From Lentisalinibacter sediminis (lineage in GTDB: Bacteria > Pseudomonadota > Gammaproteobacteria > Steroidobacterales > Woeseiaceae), in assembly GCF_040706615.1 (NCBI RefSeq), contig NZ_JAPDRF010000002.1, forward strand, positions 1-64,000: a stretch of 64,000 nucleotides of DNA, given 5' to 3'. Of the stretch, positions 8,362 to 17,106 are shown piece by piece; the stretch's first letter is position 1; every line of letters begins with the position of its first letter. The notes beneath the pieces were generated by a model. That model saw nothing but the letters and a program-made list of their open reading frames with translations. It made no database searches and had not been told where the DNA came from. Both the position numbers and the translations under genes were made by a program.

Positions 8362-10314
8362 CTAGTCGACCGCGTCCGCGCCCGGGACGCCCGCCGAATG
8401 CCCGATCGTCTCGCCCACCGCGCGCCAGGCGGCGTCGATGGCCGCATCGGCATAGGCCCGACCCTCGGAATCCGACGCCGCAATGGCGATGCGTCCCACC
8501 GGCCGGCGCCCGATCTCCCACGGCGCCTCGCCGGGCGGCCAGTCCGGGTCGTAGAGGTCGTTCTTCTCGTAGGCATAGCCATGCGGCCAGCGGTTTACGG
8601 TGATGGCGCGGAGGTCGCGCTCGGACGAGAATCCGGCCGGACCCAGCAGGGCGTCGAGCTGGCGGCGGAGCGGGCGCTCGTAGTCCTCGAACGCCATTCG
8701 CAGGATCTGGTAGCGGCCGCGGGCGAACTGTTCCCGGAGCGTCAGCCCGGCGTCGGGCGTGGTCGGTACGTGTACCAGGTGGAGCACCATCGGCTGATCG
8801 GGCGTGGAGGGATATTGATAGCGGCCGAGGCTCACCGGGAAGTCCAGCGAGACGCTGTGATAGAAATCGTCCGGGAAATAGGCGCTCTCGATGCCGAGTT
8901 CCGCGAAAGCTTCCCAGTTCTCGACCGCCGCGTTCGCATAGACGATGGGCGCGCGGGGATACTCGGCGATGGCCCGGGTCTGCTCTGCCGGCAGCTGCGG
9001 GCAGAGATGGGGCACCATCTGATGGTTGCAGGCGAGGACAGCGTGACGCGCGCGCGCCCGGAACCTGCCGCCCTCCGTCACGTAGTCCACCTCCACGCCC
9101 TCGCGGCCGGGTTCCAGCGTCCGGTTCACCGCGCGCACCGCCGTGGCATTCAGCCGCAGGCGCACGTAGGCGTCGGGGAGATCCAGCGCCTCGTAGTCGA
9201 AGCGCGCGGTGACGATGTCCTCCATGTCGTCGCCCGGCGCTGCCGCCGGTATCAGATCCCGCACCAGCAGCCGCGCGAGCGACGCGTTGCCGTCCGGGAA
9301 GTGGAAGATATAGGGCTCGTCGTGCTCGCAACTCTCGTAGGCGCCGCTCACCCGGCAGGGGCCGACGTTCAGCCCGGTGAAACCGGGATAGCCCATACGC
9401 ACCGCCTCCAGCGCCGACAGCGCGTCGGTACCGATGCCCCAGAAGGCGTTACTCGAGTTCTGGAACAGACGGAGGACGGCCGGGCCGGCGTCGAAATAAC
9501 GGCGCAGGTAGTCGTTGTAGCTGACCCGGCGCAGGATCTTCTCCAGGGTCTCCCGGCTGGCCGCCGGCAGGTCCGCCGGCGGCGCGATGAGGATGCGGAA
9601 CAGCGTCACCTTGTCCGCGTCGGGCAGCGGCAGCGAGCGCACCCAGGCTTCCGCATCGGTGTCGATGGGCAGGCGGTTCGCGCCGCGGCCGCCGTCGCTG
9701 CGCACCAGACGCTCCCCCTCCGGCGCGTCGGCGAAGAAGATGCCGCGGGCCAGGCCGAAGCGCTCGCGGTGCCCCCGATCGTAGGCCGAGTAGAACCGGT
9801 CGAGGTTCACGTCCAGCGCATCCAGCAGACCCCGCGCGGGCGCACTCCAGGCCGAAGGCGTGTCGATGGACTGACTGCCGCCGTAACCGATCAGGTTCTT
9901 GCCGGCCACCAGGAACTCGTTGCGCTTCGCGTGGCCGCCGAAGTCGTCGTGGTTGTCCAGGATCAGGACCCGGGCGAACTCGCCGGCCTGCTGCCGGTAA
10001 TACCAGGCGGCGGCGAGCCCGCTGAGCCCGCCACCCACGACTACCAGGTCGTAGACCCGGCCGCCGTCGGCGGGCTTCGCGCCGGGGTAACGCTCGCCGC
10101 GGCGGGCGAGCGCGTGAGCCACCTCGAAGGACCCTGGATGCGCGCCCCTGAGCCCGGTCAGCGCGGGCGGGTAATACTCCTCCTCGCCGAAGCCGAACAT
10201 CTGCGCGCCGGCGGAGCCCGGCAGTCCGGCGGCCGCCCCGGCCAGAGCCATGCCCTGGACGAAGTCCCGGCGGGTGACGCCGTCGCCCGCCCTTCGCTTT
10301 CTCTGCTCTCCCAT
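8362..10314 (-). CDS. Tat-exported FAD amine oxidoreductase, spermidine dehydrogenase-like
   Basis: 650 aa. The N terminus carries a twin-arginine signal (TRRDFVQGMALAGAAAG), so the folded, cofactor-loaded protein is predicted to be exported. The FAD-binding fold starts at YDLVVVGGGLSGLAAAWYY and continues with LILDNHDDFGGHAKRNEF; HAVLACNHQMVPHL and the C-terminal VGRIAIAASDSEGRAYADAAI are consistent with a flavin amine oxidase. Overall order and length resemble Pseudomonas spermidine dehydrogenase (SpdH); substrate is inferred only by resemblance. It is divergent from the FMN-binding gene at 10404. Confidence 0.72.
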   Translation of the reverse strand: MGEQRKRRAGDGVTRRDFVQGMALAGAAAGLPGSAGAQMFGFGEEEYYPPALTGLRGAHPGSFEVAHALARRGERYPGAKPADGGRVYDLVVVGGGLSGLAAAWYYRQQAGEFARVLILDNHDDFGGHAKRNEFLVAGKNLIGYGGSQSIDTPSAWSAPARGLLDALDVNLDRFYSAYDRGHRERFGLARGIFFADAPEGERLVRSDGGRGANRLPIDTDAEAWVRSLPLPDADKVTLFRILIAPPADLPAASRETLEKILRRVSYNDYLRRYFDAGPAVLRLFQNSSNAFWGIGTDALSALEAVRMGYPGFTGLNVGPCRVSGAYESCEHDEPYIFHFPDGNASLARLLVRDLIPAAAPGDDMEDIVTARFDYEALDLPDAYVRLRLNATAVRAVNRTLEPGREGVEVDYVTEGGRFRARARHAVLACNHQMVPHLCPQLPAEQTRAIAEYPRAPIVYANAAVENWEAFAELGIESAYFPDDFYHSVSLDFPVSLGRYQYPSTPDQPMVLHLVHVPTTPDAGLTLREQFARGRYQILRMAFEDYERPLRRQLDALLGPAGFSSERDLRAITVNRWPHGYAYEKNDLYDPDWPPGEAPWEIGRRPVGRIAIAASDSEGRAYADAAIDAAWRAVGETIGHSAGVPGADAVD

Positions 10315-10403
10315 GCGCCCATTATGGCGGCAGACGGGCGTGGCGGGCGAGGGCCCGGTGGCAGGACGGCTATACTGCCCGGACGAATCCGGGGAGAGCA
10401 GCG

Positions 10404-11087
10404 ATGAAGACGGACAACGGAGCGGATTACGACATCGACGAACGCAACCGGGTACGCCAGGTCAGGGAAGCGGCCCGCTACGACCGCGCCACCGTGCACG
10501 CGATCCTGGATGCCGGGCTGAGCGCCCACGTGGCCTTCTGCGACCAGGGCAGGCCGGTGATCGTCCCCATGATCTACGCCCGCGACGGGGAGACGCTGTA
10601 CCTGCACGGCGCGCGCAAGGCGCGCATCGTGAGACTGCTGGAGAGTGGCGGGGAGGCGACACTGAACGTGACCCTGATCGACGGCATCGTCGCCGCACGC
10701 TCGGCGTTCAACTCGTCCGTGAACTACCGCTCGGTCACCGTATTCGGCCGGCCCTCGCTGGTGGAGGACGAGGCGGAGAAGATCGAGGCCATGCGGCTGA
10801 TCTCCGAGCACCTCATGCCGGGACGCTGGGACGAGCTGCGCCCGCCCCACGACCGGGAGGTGAAGATGACCGGCGTCATCGCCCTGCCCATCGAATCCGC
10901 CTCCGCCAAGGTCACGGCCGGCCCGCCGGAGGACGAGGACGAGGACTACGCCCTGCCCGTGTGGGCGGGGGTCGTGCCGGTGGAGCAGGTACTGGGGACG
11001 CCGGAGGGGGATCCGGAACTCGCCGACGATACGCCTGTGTCACCCTCCATCGCTGCGCTGGCCCGGCGGGCGCACGGAGACGAATGA
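10404..11087 (+). CDS. Pyridoxamine 5'-phosphate oxidase-like FMN-binding protein
   Basis: 227 aa. The split-barrel flavin-binding pattern is visible: AHVAFCDQGRPVIVPMIYARDGETLYLHGARKARI near residues 40-75, then ATLNVTLIDG and NYRSVTVFGRP. Relatives are called flavin-nucleotide-binding or heme-degrading proteins; the reaction is unknown. The acidic DEDEDYALPVWAGVVP near the C terminus is also typical of this group. It overlaps the next gene by four bases (ATGA), so the two are coupled. Confidence 0.82.
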   Translation: MKTDNGADYDIDERNRVRQVREAARYDRATVHAILDAGLSAHVAFCDQGRPVIVPMIYARDGETLYLHGARKARIVRLLESGGEATLNVTLIDGIVAARSAFNSSVNYRSVTVFGRPSLVEDEAEKIEAMRLISEHLMPGRWDELRPPHDREVKMTGVIALPIESASAKVTAGPPEDEDEDYALPVWAGVVPVEQVLGTPEGDPELADDTPVSPSIAALARRAHGDE

Positions 11088-11605
11088 TGCGCGACCATCC
11101 GCTCTACCGGCATCGCTGGAAACTGCTGCTGGTCCTCGCGGCGATACTGATCGCGCTATGGCTGTACCCGACCCGTACGGGCCGGGAGGGGCCCGTCGAA
11201 ACTCCGCCCCCGCCGCCAGCCGCACCCGCCGGTACGCAATCATCGACGGGGCAAGGCGAAGCTCCTCCGACCGGTCAGCGACTGGCGAGCGCACGGCAGA
11301 CGGTGCGGGATCTGGAACTCGCCCTCGGCGCCGCCGTCGAGGAGCGCAAGCGCGCCGAGGCGCTGCTGGAACAGTCAGAACAGGACGTCGAGGACCTCGA
11401 GCGCTTCATCGAAGAGATCGAGCAGCGGGGAGAAGACCCGGTTGATTACGCCGAGCAGGGACTGGAGATGTTCCAGCCGGCGTTCTACGCCTACCAGGAG
11501 GCGTTCTCGCGACTGGAGCAGGCCGAGGCCAGCGAGGCAGCGCTGAGGGAGGAGCTTGCGGAGGCGGAGGCGCGAGTCGAGGCGCTGGAGTTAAACGAGC
11601 GATAG
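11084..11605 (+). CDS. Single-pass membrane protein with periplasmic coiled coil
   Basis: 173 aa, not recognised as a named family. Residues about 13-28 (WKLLLVLAAILIALWLY) form one membrane segment; a proline-rich linker (PPPPPAAPAG) follows, and the rest is a strongly charged coiled coil. The orientation is inferred as N-in with the coiled coil in the periplasm. Two adjacent ATGs (11084 and 11087) could start translation, the first overlapping the upstream stop. A strong hairpin terminator follows 28 bases after the stop. Confidence 0.6.
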   Translation: MMRDHPLYRHRWKLLLVLAAILIALWLYPTRTGREGPVETPPPPPAAPAGTQSSTGQGEAPPTGQRLASARQTVRDLELALGAAVEERKRAEALLEQSEQDVEDLERFIEEIEQRGEDPVDYAEQGLEMFQPAFYAYQEAFSRLEQAEASEAALREELAEAEARVEALELNER

Positions 11606-11633
11606 CCTGCACAGCGAATTCGGGAATCAGGAG

Positions 11634-11670
11634 AAGAATCAGGGCGGCGTCCGGAGCCGCCCTGATTCTT
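11634..11670. terminator. Bidirectional hairpin terminator
   Basis: A perfect 15-bp inverted repeat AAGAATCAGGGCGGC/GCCGCCCTGATTCTT with a 7-nt loop, followed by TTACTTTTGTCT on the plus strand. It lies between two convergent genes (ending at 11605 and 11681) and can serve both strands. Confidence 0.85.
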
Positions 11671-11680
11671 TACTTTTGTC

Positions 11681-13150
11681 TCAACAAGCCCCGAACCGCA
11701 GCGTCTCAGGAGTATCGTCAGTGGAGCCCTCGGTGAATCGGCAACCGAACGACGGCTTCGCCACCTTATTGGGGTTCAAGATGTTATCCCCCTTCGGCTT
11801 CTTGCCGCTTTCCACCCAGGTTACCAGGTCATCAAACGTGCGGATCAGTTCCTCTGAAGAGAACTCGCAGTGGCCTATCGCGCGCGTAGCTCTCGATACC
11901 AGATACTCCGAACGCCTCTGCTGCTTTACCTCTCGAGCGTAGATCTGCTGCATCGAGAACGGCACGAACAGGTCGCCCAGCGTGTGGGTGCTGATCACCG
12001 GAATGCTGATCCGGCCGGTAATCACGGGGACACGCTCGAGTCTCAGGAACCGCCGCGGGTTCACGTTCGGGTCCCTTTCGACACGGAGGATCGTGTCGTT
12101 CAGGACGCGCTCGTCTGCAGACAGCCGCCGCTTGTCATCGAGTTGATAGACCTTGCCGATGTTGTCGTAGATGTTGCCCGAGACCACGCCGTCGACCGTT
12201 CCATCGGAACCTGCCAGACCGAACAGCGTGTTCTGAAAGAAGGGGAAGGCGTCATCGACGATGGGGCGCTCGCCGCCGGAAATGACACGGGTCAGATCCT
12301 TCAGTTTCTCGCCCTGCGGCGTCAGACCGAACGGATAATCCGAGCCCTGATTCGAGAAAAGCGTCCCGATGACCAGCGGCAGCGTCGTCTGCCTGTAATT
12401 GTCCGGTGGCGGGAACTGGGATTGAATCAGCGGGTTGACCTCGGCGGCGAGCGCCTCTGCGGCGTAGCCGAAATCGCCGAAATACTGGAACAGCGCTTCG
12501 TCGCCCATCACGCCGCAGGCCGGAGCCGCTCCGTGATACTCGACGCCCCCGGACAGTTTGCCGAGGATGTGAGCGAAGCGCTCGCAGATACGACCGCGAC
12601 GCCCTTTCGGGCACTCTACATTCGGAAACATCTCGATGGCGGCGCCCGTCACGTGTCCGCCCATGGAGAAGCCGGTGATCAGCGTCTTTTCGGGCTTGCC
12701 CTGCTCCTGGGCGAAAATGCGCCAAAGGCGATTGGTGCTCTCGACACCGTCCTTGACGTCGTAGCAGTTCTTGGAATAACTCGACGCGGCCCATGCGTAA
12801 CCTTTCGAGAGATAATACTCGCGCAAGGGCGGGTTCTCCACCTCGAGAGGCTCCAGTTCACCCGTCACTGGATCCACACAGCCGCGGAATCCATGGGCAT
12901 ACATGACGAGGTCGCCGTTCCAGTTGGCTGGAACCTCATAACGATAGATCGCGCCATTGCTATCGATTGACTGGACACGCTCGGTATCGGGAATTTGCAG
13001 GCCTGGAATCGGCAACGGCGGCCCGAAGGCTTCCTCGCTCCGTGGGAATACCCTGTCATCCTGTGGGACCGGTTTGCCGGGATAGGCCTGCGCCGACGCG
13101 GCGACGATAAAGGCGGATGCTGCCGCAAGCAGGATGCGGGATACGCTCAT
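11681..13150 (-). CDS. Exported alpha/beta-hydrolase
   Basis: 489 aa with a Sec signal peptide (MSVSRILLAAASAFIVAASA). LVMYAHGFRG is the oxyanion-hole strand, TGFSMGGHVTGAAIE carries the nucleophile elbow GFSMG (serine nucleophile), and RAIGHCEF is the likely catalytic histidine; ISTHTLGDLFVPF is a plausible acid region. It contains several cysteines compatible with periplasmic disulfides. It probably hydrolyses an ester or peptide outside the cytoplasm, substrate unknown. The ATG at 13150 was chosen because GGGGGAG precedes it closely; a longer frame upstream lacks support. Confidence 0.75.
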   Translation of the reverse strand: MSVSRILLAAASAFIVAASAQAYPGKPVPQDDRVFPRSEEAFGPPLPIPGLQIPDTERVQSIDSNGAIYRYEVPANWNGDLVMYAHGFRGCVDPVTGELEPLEVENPPLREYYLSKGYAWAASSYSKNCYDVKDGVESTNRLWRIFAQEQGKPEKTLITGFSMGGHVTGAAIEMFPNVECPKGRRGRICERFAHILGKLSGGVEYHGAAPACGVMGDEALFQYFGDFGYAAEALAAEVNPLIQSQFPPPDNYRQTTLPLVIGTLFSNQGSDYPFGLTPQGEKLKDLTRVISGGERPIVDDAFPFFQNTLFGLAGSDGTVDGVVSGNIYDNIGKVYQLDDKRRLSADERVLNDTILRVERDPNVNPRRFLRLERVPVITGRISIPVISTHTLGDLFVPFSMQQIYAREVKQQRRSEYLVSRATRAIGHCEFSSEELIRTFDDLVTWVESGKKPKGDNILNPNKVAKPSFGCRFTEGSTDDTPETLRFGAC

Positions 13151-13362
13151 TAGTTTTCTCCCCCGTTCTCGTTGATATTGTCGACTTCGGGCCACTTGCG
13201 GCGTTCGGTCGGGTGTCGAGATTGTTACCGCTACACCGTTCGATCACAAGGTTATTTGCTGAACAGCGGCGGGACAGCACCAGTTATGTAAAAGCGGTGC
13301 GATCATCGGAGCATCGATAGTGGCGATCGTGGCGGGTACGGCTTAGGCGATCAGGGGCGAGA

Positions 13363-15513
13363 ATGCGTACAGTGATGCGCAGCAGGAGCGGCAGGCTGGC
13401 AACGTGCGGCAGGCTGATTTGTTTCGCTTTTCTGGCGCTGCAGTCGCTTGCGTCGCCTGCGGCGGCGGAGATCACTGTCGCCGTCGAGTCCGTCACCGGC
13501 GCAGGCTGGTCCGCCGACGGCATCGAGCTCCGGGTCCTCCCGGGCGACGGGTCCGGAGATATCGCCGCCTCCCTCCGCGTGGAACGTCTCGTGCTGCCCG
13601 AGCCGGTCGGCGAGTTGCGCGGTGTCACCCTGCGCTGCGATGCGGTCGTGGTCAGCGGTTCGGGCTACGGCTGCGAGCGGGGCCGGGCCCTGGCGCGGCG
13701 CTCGCCGCTGGAGCCGGTAGCGTTCTCGCTGTCGGGGACCTATCGCCGGGCGGACGGCCGGCTTGTCCTGGAATCACCGGATCTCCCGTGGCAGGGCATG
13801 AAGCTGGGTATATCGGTGGAACTGGCCGACGGCGCCTGGACGGCCGCGGTCGAAGGCGCCGATGTGGACGCCGCCACGGCATACGGTGCAATGGCCGCCA
13901 TGGCATCCATGATGTCGACGGCATCCGCCGTACCCGAGCTGGAGATCGCTGCCGGGACCGCCGGATTCCGGTTGCGTGCCCGCGGAGAAGACGGCGGCGC
14001 TTCCCGCATCGACGGCACGATCACGCTGCGGGACCTGAGTCTCGCGAACGCTTCCGGTAGCCTCGCCGCCGAGGGGTTGGCCGCCACACTGGAAGCGCAG
14101 GCCCGGATTCCGGCGTCCGGCGGGCGGCTCGACTACACGGCGACGCTTGGCGCGGATGCCGGTGAGGCCTACGTGGAGCCCGTCTATTTCAACCTGTCGG
14201 CATCGCCGCTCACGCTCGAATCGGCCGGCGGCCTCGACCTGGCCGGAGGTCCCGTCCGGATAGACAGCTTCGTCCTCGATCACCGCGGCGTACTGGCCGC
14301 GAGCGGCGAAGCCGTTCTGAGACGCGACGAGGAACCCGCCGTGGCACGAGCCGACGTCGAGATCACAGGCGCGATGTTCCCCGGCGTCTACACCACCTAC
14401 CTGCAGGGCTTTCTGACCGGCACGCCGCTCGCCAAGCTCGAGACCCGCGGCCGCGTATCGGGCCGGGTGAGACTGGATAACGGCAGGGTCGCCGCCCTCG
14501 ATCTCGCTCTGAACGATCTCCACGCGGACGATGCCGAGAGACGGCTGGCGATCTACGGCGCCCGCGGCAACGTCACGTGGGACGGCAGACAGGGCGCCGC
14601 GCCCCGCTCGTCCCGCCTGGCCTGGGACGGCGGTTTCGTCTACGACGCCGGCTTCGGCGCCGGCGCCGCGGCGTTCTCCTCCACGCCGGACGGGATCACG
14701 CTGCAGGAGACGCTGCGCGTGCCGGTGCTGGACGGCGCACTCGTCGTGGAGACCCTTGCGGCACGCGGACTGTCCGGCGACGAGCCGGCCGTGGAGTTCG
14801 ATGCCCGACTCGAACCGGTCAGCCTCGCCGGCATCACCACCGCGCTCGGCTGGCCCGCCCTGCCCGGCAAGCTCTCCGGCGAGTTGCCGCTGCTCAGCGT
14901 GAGCGAGGGTGCCGTGACGCTCGGCGGCAGCCTGGTGGCGCGGGTGTTCGACGGCACCGCCCGCATCTCCGAGCTGCGCATCGAACAGCCCTTCGGTGCC
15001 AACCGCCGGACCTCCGCCGAGGTCAGGCTGGACAACCTGGATCTCGGCCTCGTCACCGACGTCTTCACCTTCGGCCGCATCACCGGCCGGCTGGACGGGG
15101 CCATCCGCGGCCTGGAGATGCTGCAGGGACGTCCCATCGCGTTCGACGCGCGCTTCTACACGCCGGCCGACGACGACAGCGCGCGCCGAATCAGCCGGCG
15201 GGCGCTCAGTAACATCTCGGAGATCGCAGGCTCCGGCACTGCGGCGCTCTCGGCCGGCTTCCTCGGCCTGTTCGACGAGTTCCGCTACCGCAGCCTCGGC
15301 ATCCGCTGCGTGCTCGAGGGCGACGTGTGCAACATGAGCGGAGTGCAACCGGCGCAGCAGGGCTACTACCTGGTGAAGGGCAGCGGGCTGCCCCGAATCG
15401 ATGTCATCGGTCATTCCCGGGAGGTAAACTGGCCCAGACTGGTCGCGCAGATCACCGAGGCGCTGAAATCCAGGGAAGTCTCCACGTCACCGCAAAGCGA
15501 GGAACGCAGATGA
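13363..15513 (+). CDS. ydbH: YdbH-type AsmA-like envelope protein
   Basis: 716 aa. An N-terminal signal/anchor (LICFAFLALQSLASPAAA) is followed by a long beta-rich region of repeating strands without enzyme motifs, as in AsmA-like bridge proteins. The C-terminal part (SLGIRCVLEGDVCNMSGV..GYYLVKGSGLPRIDVIGHSREVNW) matches the conserved end of YdbH. In E. coli YdbH, TamB and YhdP are redundantly required for phospholipid transport to the outer membrane. The next gene overlaps by four bases and encodes the YdbL-type partner, supporting the call. Confidence 0.8.
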   Translation: MRTVMRSRSGRLATCGRLICFAFLALQSLASPAAAEITVAVESVTGAGWSADGIELRVLPGDGSGDIAASLRVERLVLPEPVGELRGVTLRCDAVVVSGSGYGCERGRALARRSPLEPVAFSLSGTYRRADGRLVLESPDLPWQGMKLGISVELADGAWTAAVEGADVDAATAYGAMAAMASMMSTASAVPELEIAAGTAGFRLRARGEDGGASRIDGTITLRDLSLANASGSLAAEGLAATLEAQARIPASGGRLDYTATLGADAGEAYVEPVYFNLSASPLTLESAGGLDLAGGPVRIDSFVLDHRGVLAASGEAVLRRDEEPAVARADVEITGAMFPGVYTTYLQGFLTGTPLAKLETRGRVSGRVRLDNGRVAALDLALNDLHADDAERRLAIYGARGNVTWDGRQGAAPRSSRLAWDGGFVYDAGFGAGAAAFSSTPDGITLQETLRVPVLDGALVVETLAARGLSGDEPAVEFDARLEPVSLAGITTALGWPALPGKLSGELPLLSVSEGAVTLGGSLVARVFDGTARISELRIEQPFGANRRTSAEVRLDNLDLGLVTDVFTFGRITGRLDGAIRGLEMLQGRPIAFDARFYTPADDDSARRISRRALSNISEIAGSGTAALSAGFLGLFDEFRYRSLGIRCVLEGDVCNMSGVQPAQQGYYLVKGSGLPRIDVIGHSREVNWPRLVAQITEALKSREVSTSPQSEERR

Positions 15514-16130
15514 TCAGAGCAAAGACCCGCCTCATGACGCACCCGGCGGCGTGGCTGTCGCTGTCCGCATTGCTGCTCGCCGCGTGCGTGACCATCAATG
15601 TCTATTTCCCGGCCGCCGAGGCCGAACGCGCGGCCGACCGCATCATCGACGAGGTGCGCGGCACCGGCAGCACGGACGAGCAGGACACCACCAGTCAGCT
15701 GCCGCTGGAGACACTGCCCGCGCGCTTTGCCGCGGCGGTGGCGGATTTCCTCGTCCCCGCCGCCCACGCCCAGGGCCGGCCGGACTTCGATGCCTCCTCG
15801 CCGGCGAAACGGGCGCTGGAGCAATCGCTGAAGCAGCGCTTCCCTCAGCTGAAGCCGTATTACGACTCCGGCGCCATCGGCCTGACCGCCCGGGGCACCA
15901 TCGAAATCCGCGACCGCTCCCTGGTGCCGCTGAACGAGCGCAACCGGGTGCGCCAGCTGGTGGCCGAGCAGAACGCGGACTGGGAGGCACTGTACGGGGA
16001 GATCGCCCGCATCAACGGTCACCCGGAATGGGAAGACGAGATCCGGCAGGTATTCGCAGACCGGTGGATCGCCAAGGCCGAGCGCGGTTGGTATTACCGG
16101 GACGCCGGGGGCCAGTGGCGGCAGAAGTAA
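15510..16130 (+). CDS. DUF1318 lipoprotein (YdbL-like, with YnbE-like lipid anchor)
   Basis: 206 aa. The N terminus ends in the lipobox LLLAAC followed by VTINVYFPAAEAERAADRI, so it is a predicted lipoprotein. The C-terminal third (GLTARGTIEIRD..LNERNRVRQLVAEQNADWEALYGEIA..WIAKAERGWYYRDAGGQWRQK) matches the DUF1318/YdbL family. In E. coli the lipoprotein YnbE and the periplasmic YdbL are separate small proteins encoded after YdbH; here a single lipoprotein follows ydbH and no separate ynbE is visible. The start overlaps the ydbH stop (ATGA). Confidence 0.8.
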   Translation: MIRAKTRLMTHPAAWLSLSALLLAACVTINVYFPAAEAERAADRIIDEVRGTGSTDEQDTTSQLPLETLPARFAAAVADFLVPAAHAQGRPDFDASSPAKRALEQSLKQRFPQLKPYYDSGAIGLTARGTIEIRDRSLVPLNERNRVRQLVAEQNADWEALYGEIARINGHPEWEDEIRQVFADRWIAKAERGWYYRDAGGQWRQK

Positions 16131-16176
16131 CGCCGGCGCCGGACAGGCGGCGCCGTCCGTTCCCGGCAGGCGCGGG

Positions 16177-17106
16177 CTAGCGGGCCAGCTCCCAGACCAG
16201 CCGGGCGGCGGTCCGGGCGGTGCGCCCATCGATGTCGTAGCGCGGATTGAACTCCGCGACGTCGGCCACCGGCCAGGGACGCTCGGGACTCATCGCGCGA
16301 ATGCGCCGCAGGCAACGGATCACGAACTCCAGGCTGATGCCGAGGCCGGCAGGTGCGCTGACGCCGGGAGCTACCGCGGCGGGCAGTGCGTCGAGGCAGA
16401 TCGTGACGTAGAGCGCGTCCACCTCCGCCACCAGCGCCTCCAGCAGCGGCGCCGCCCGCTCCTCGCTGCAGTCGATGTCGACGAGATAACGCACACCGGC
16501 GGCATCCGCGAAATCGAACAGTGCCCGGGTATTCGCCGCCTCACTGACGCCGAGGCAGAGGTAATGGAAGCCGCTGCCGCGGCGGCCGCAGTCGTCGGCG
16601 ATCTGGCGGAACGGCGTGCCCGACGTGCCGCCGTCGACCGGCTCGCGCAGATCGAAGTGGGCGTCGAAATTGACGATGCCGACACGCGCCGGCTCGCCGC
16701 CCCGGTCCAGGTGCCGTGCCAGCCCCTGATAGCTGCCCCAGGCGATCTCATGACCGCCGCCGAGCCCGATTACAGTGTGGCCGGCATCCAGTAACGCAGC
16801 TATACGCTCCGCATAGACCTCTTGGCCTGCGGCCAGGTCGCCGGCGACCGTGACCGTACCGGCGTCGTAGACGGGGCGCTCCGCCGGCACAGGCAGGTTG
16901 CCCAGCGCGCGGCGCAGCGAATCCGGCCCCTCGGACGCGCCGGGCCGACCCTGGTTCAGGCGCACGCCCCGGTCCGAAGCGAAGCCGAACAGACAGGTGC
17001 CGGGAGCACCGTCGTCCGGATCGTCGATGACCTGATGCCAGCGCAGCGCTGCCACGCCGGGGTCGGTCCGGCCGCTCCAGAGCGAGAGATCAGCGCGCGT
17101 CCACAC
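16177..17106 (-). CDS. hutG: Formimidoylglutamase HutG (arginase family)
   Basis: 309 aa. It hydrolyses N-formimidoyl-L-glutamate to glutamate and formamide, the last step of the short histidine pathway. Manganese-site motifs of the ureohydrolase fold are visible: GLGGGHEIAWGS, IVNFDAHFDLRE, and VTICLDALPAAVAPGVSAPA. The start is ambiguous because it is fused to the 3' end of hutI: I prefer the GTG at 17106 (AAGGTGG upstream), giving a 17-base overlap with hutI. Same strand as hutI and under the same operator region. Confidence 0.93.
   Translation of the reverse strand: MWTRADLSLWSGRTDPGVAALRWHQVIDDPDDGAPGTCLFGFASDRGVRLNQGRPGASEGPDSLRRALGNLPVPAERPVYDAGTVTVAGDLAAGQEVYAERIAALLDAGHTVIGLGGGHEIAWGSYQGLARHLDRGGEPARVGIVNFDAHFDLREPVDGGTSGTPFRQIADDCGRRGSGFHYLCLGVSEAANTRALFDFADAAGVRYLVDIDCSEERAAPLLEALVAEVDALYVTICLDALPAAVAPGVSAPAGLGISLEFVIRCLRRIRAMSPERPWPVADVAEFNPRYDIDGRTARTAARLVWELAR

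Noticed and set aside
7217..9331. 704-codon minus-strand frame overlapping the alcohol dehydrogenase and amine oxidase genes
   Set aside because: It is the out-of-frame shadow of two well-supported genes on the two strands, with no family motif of its own.
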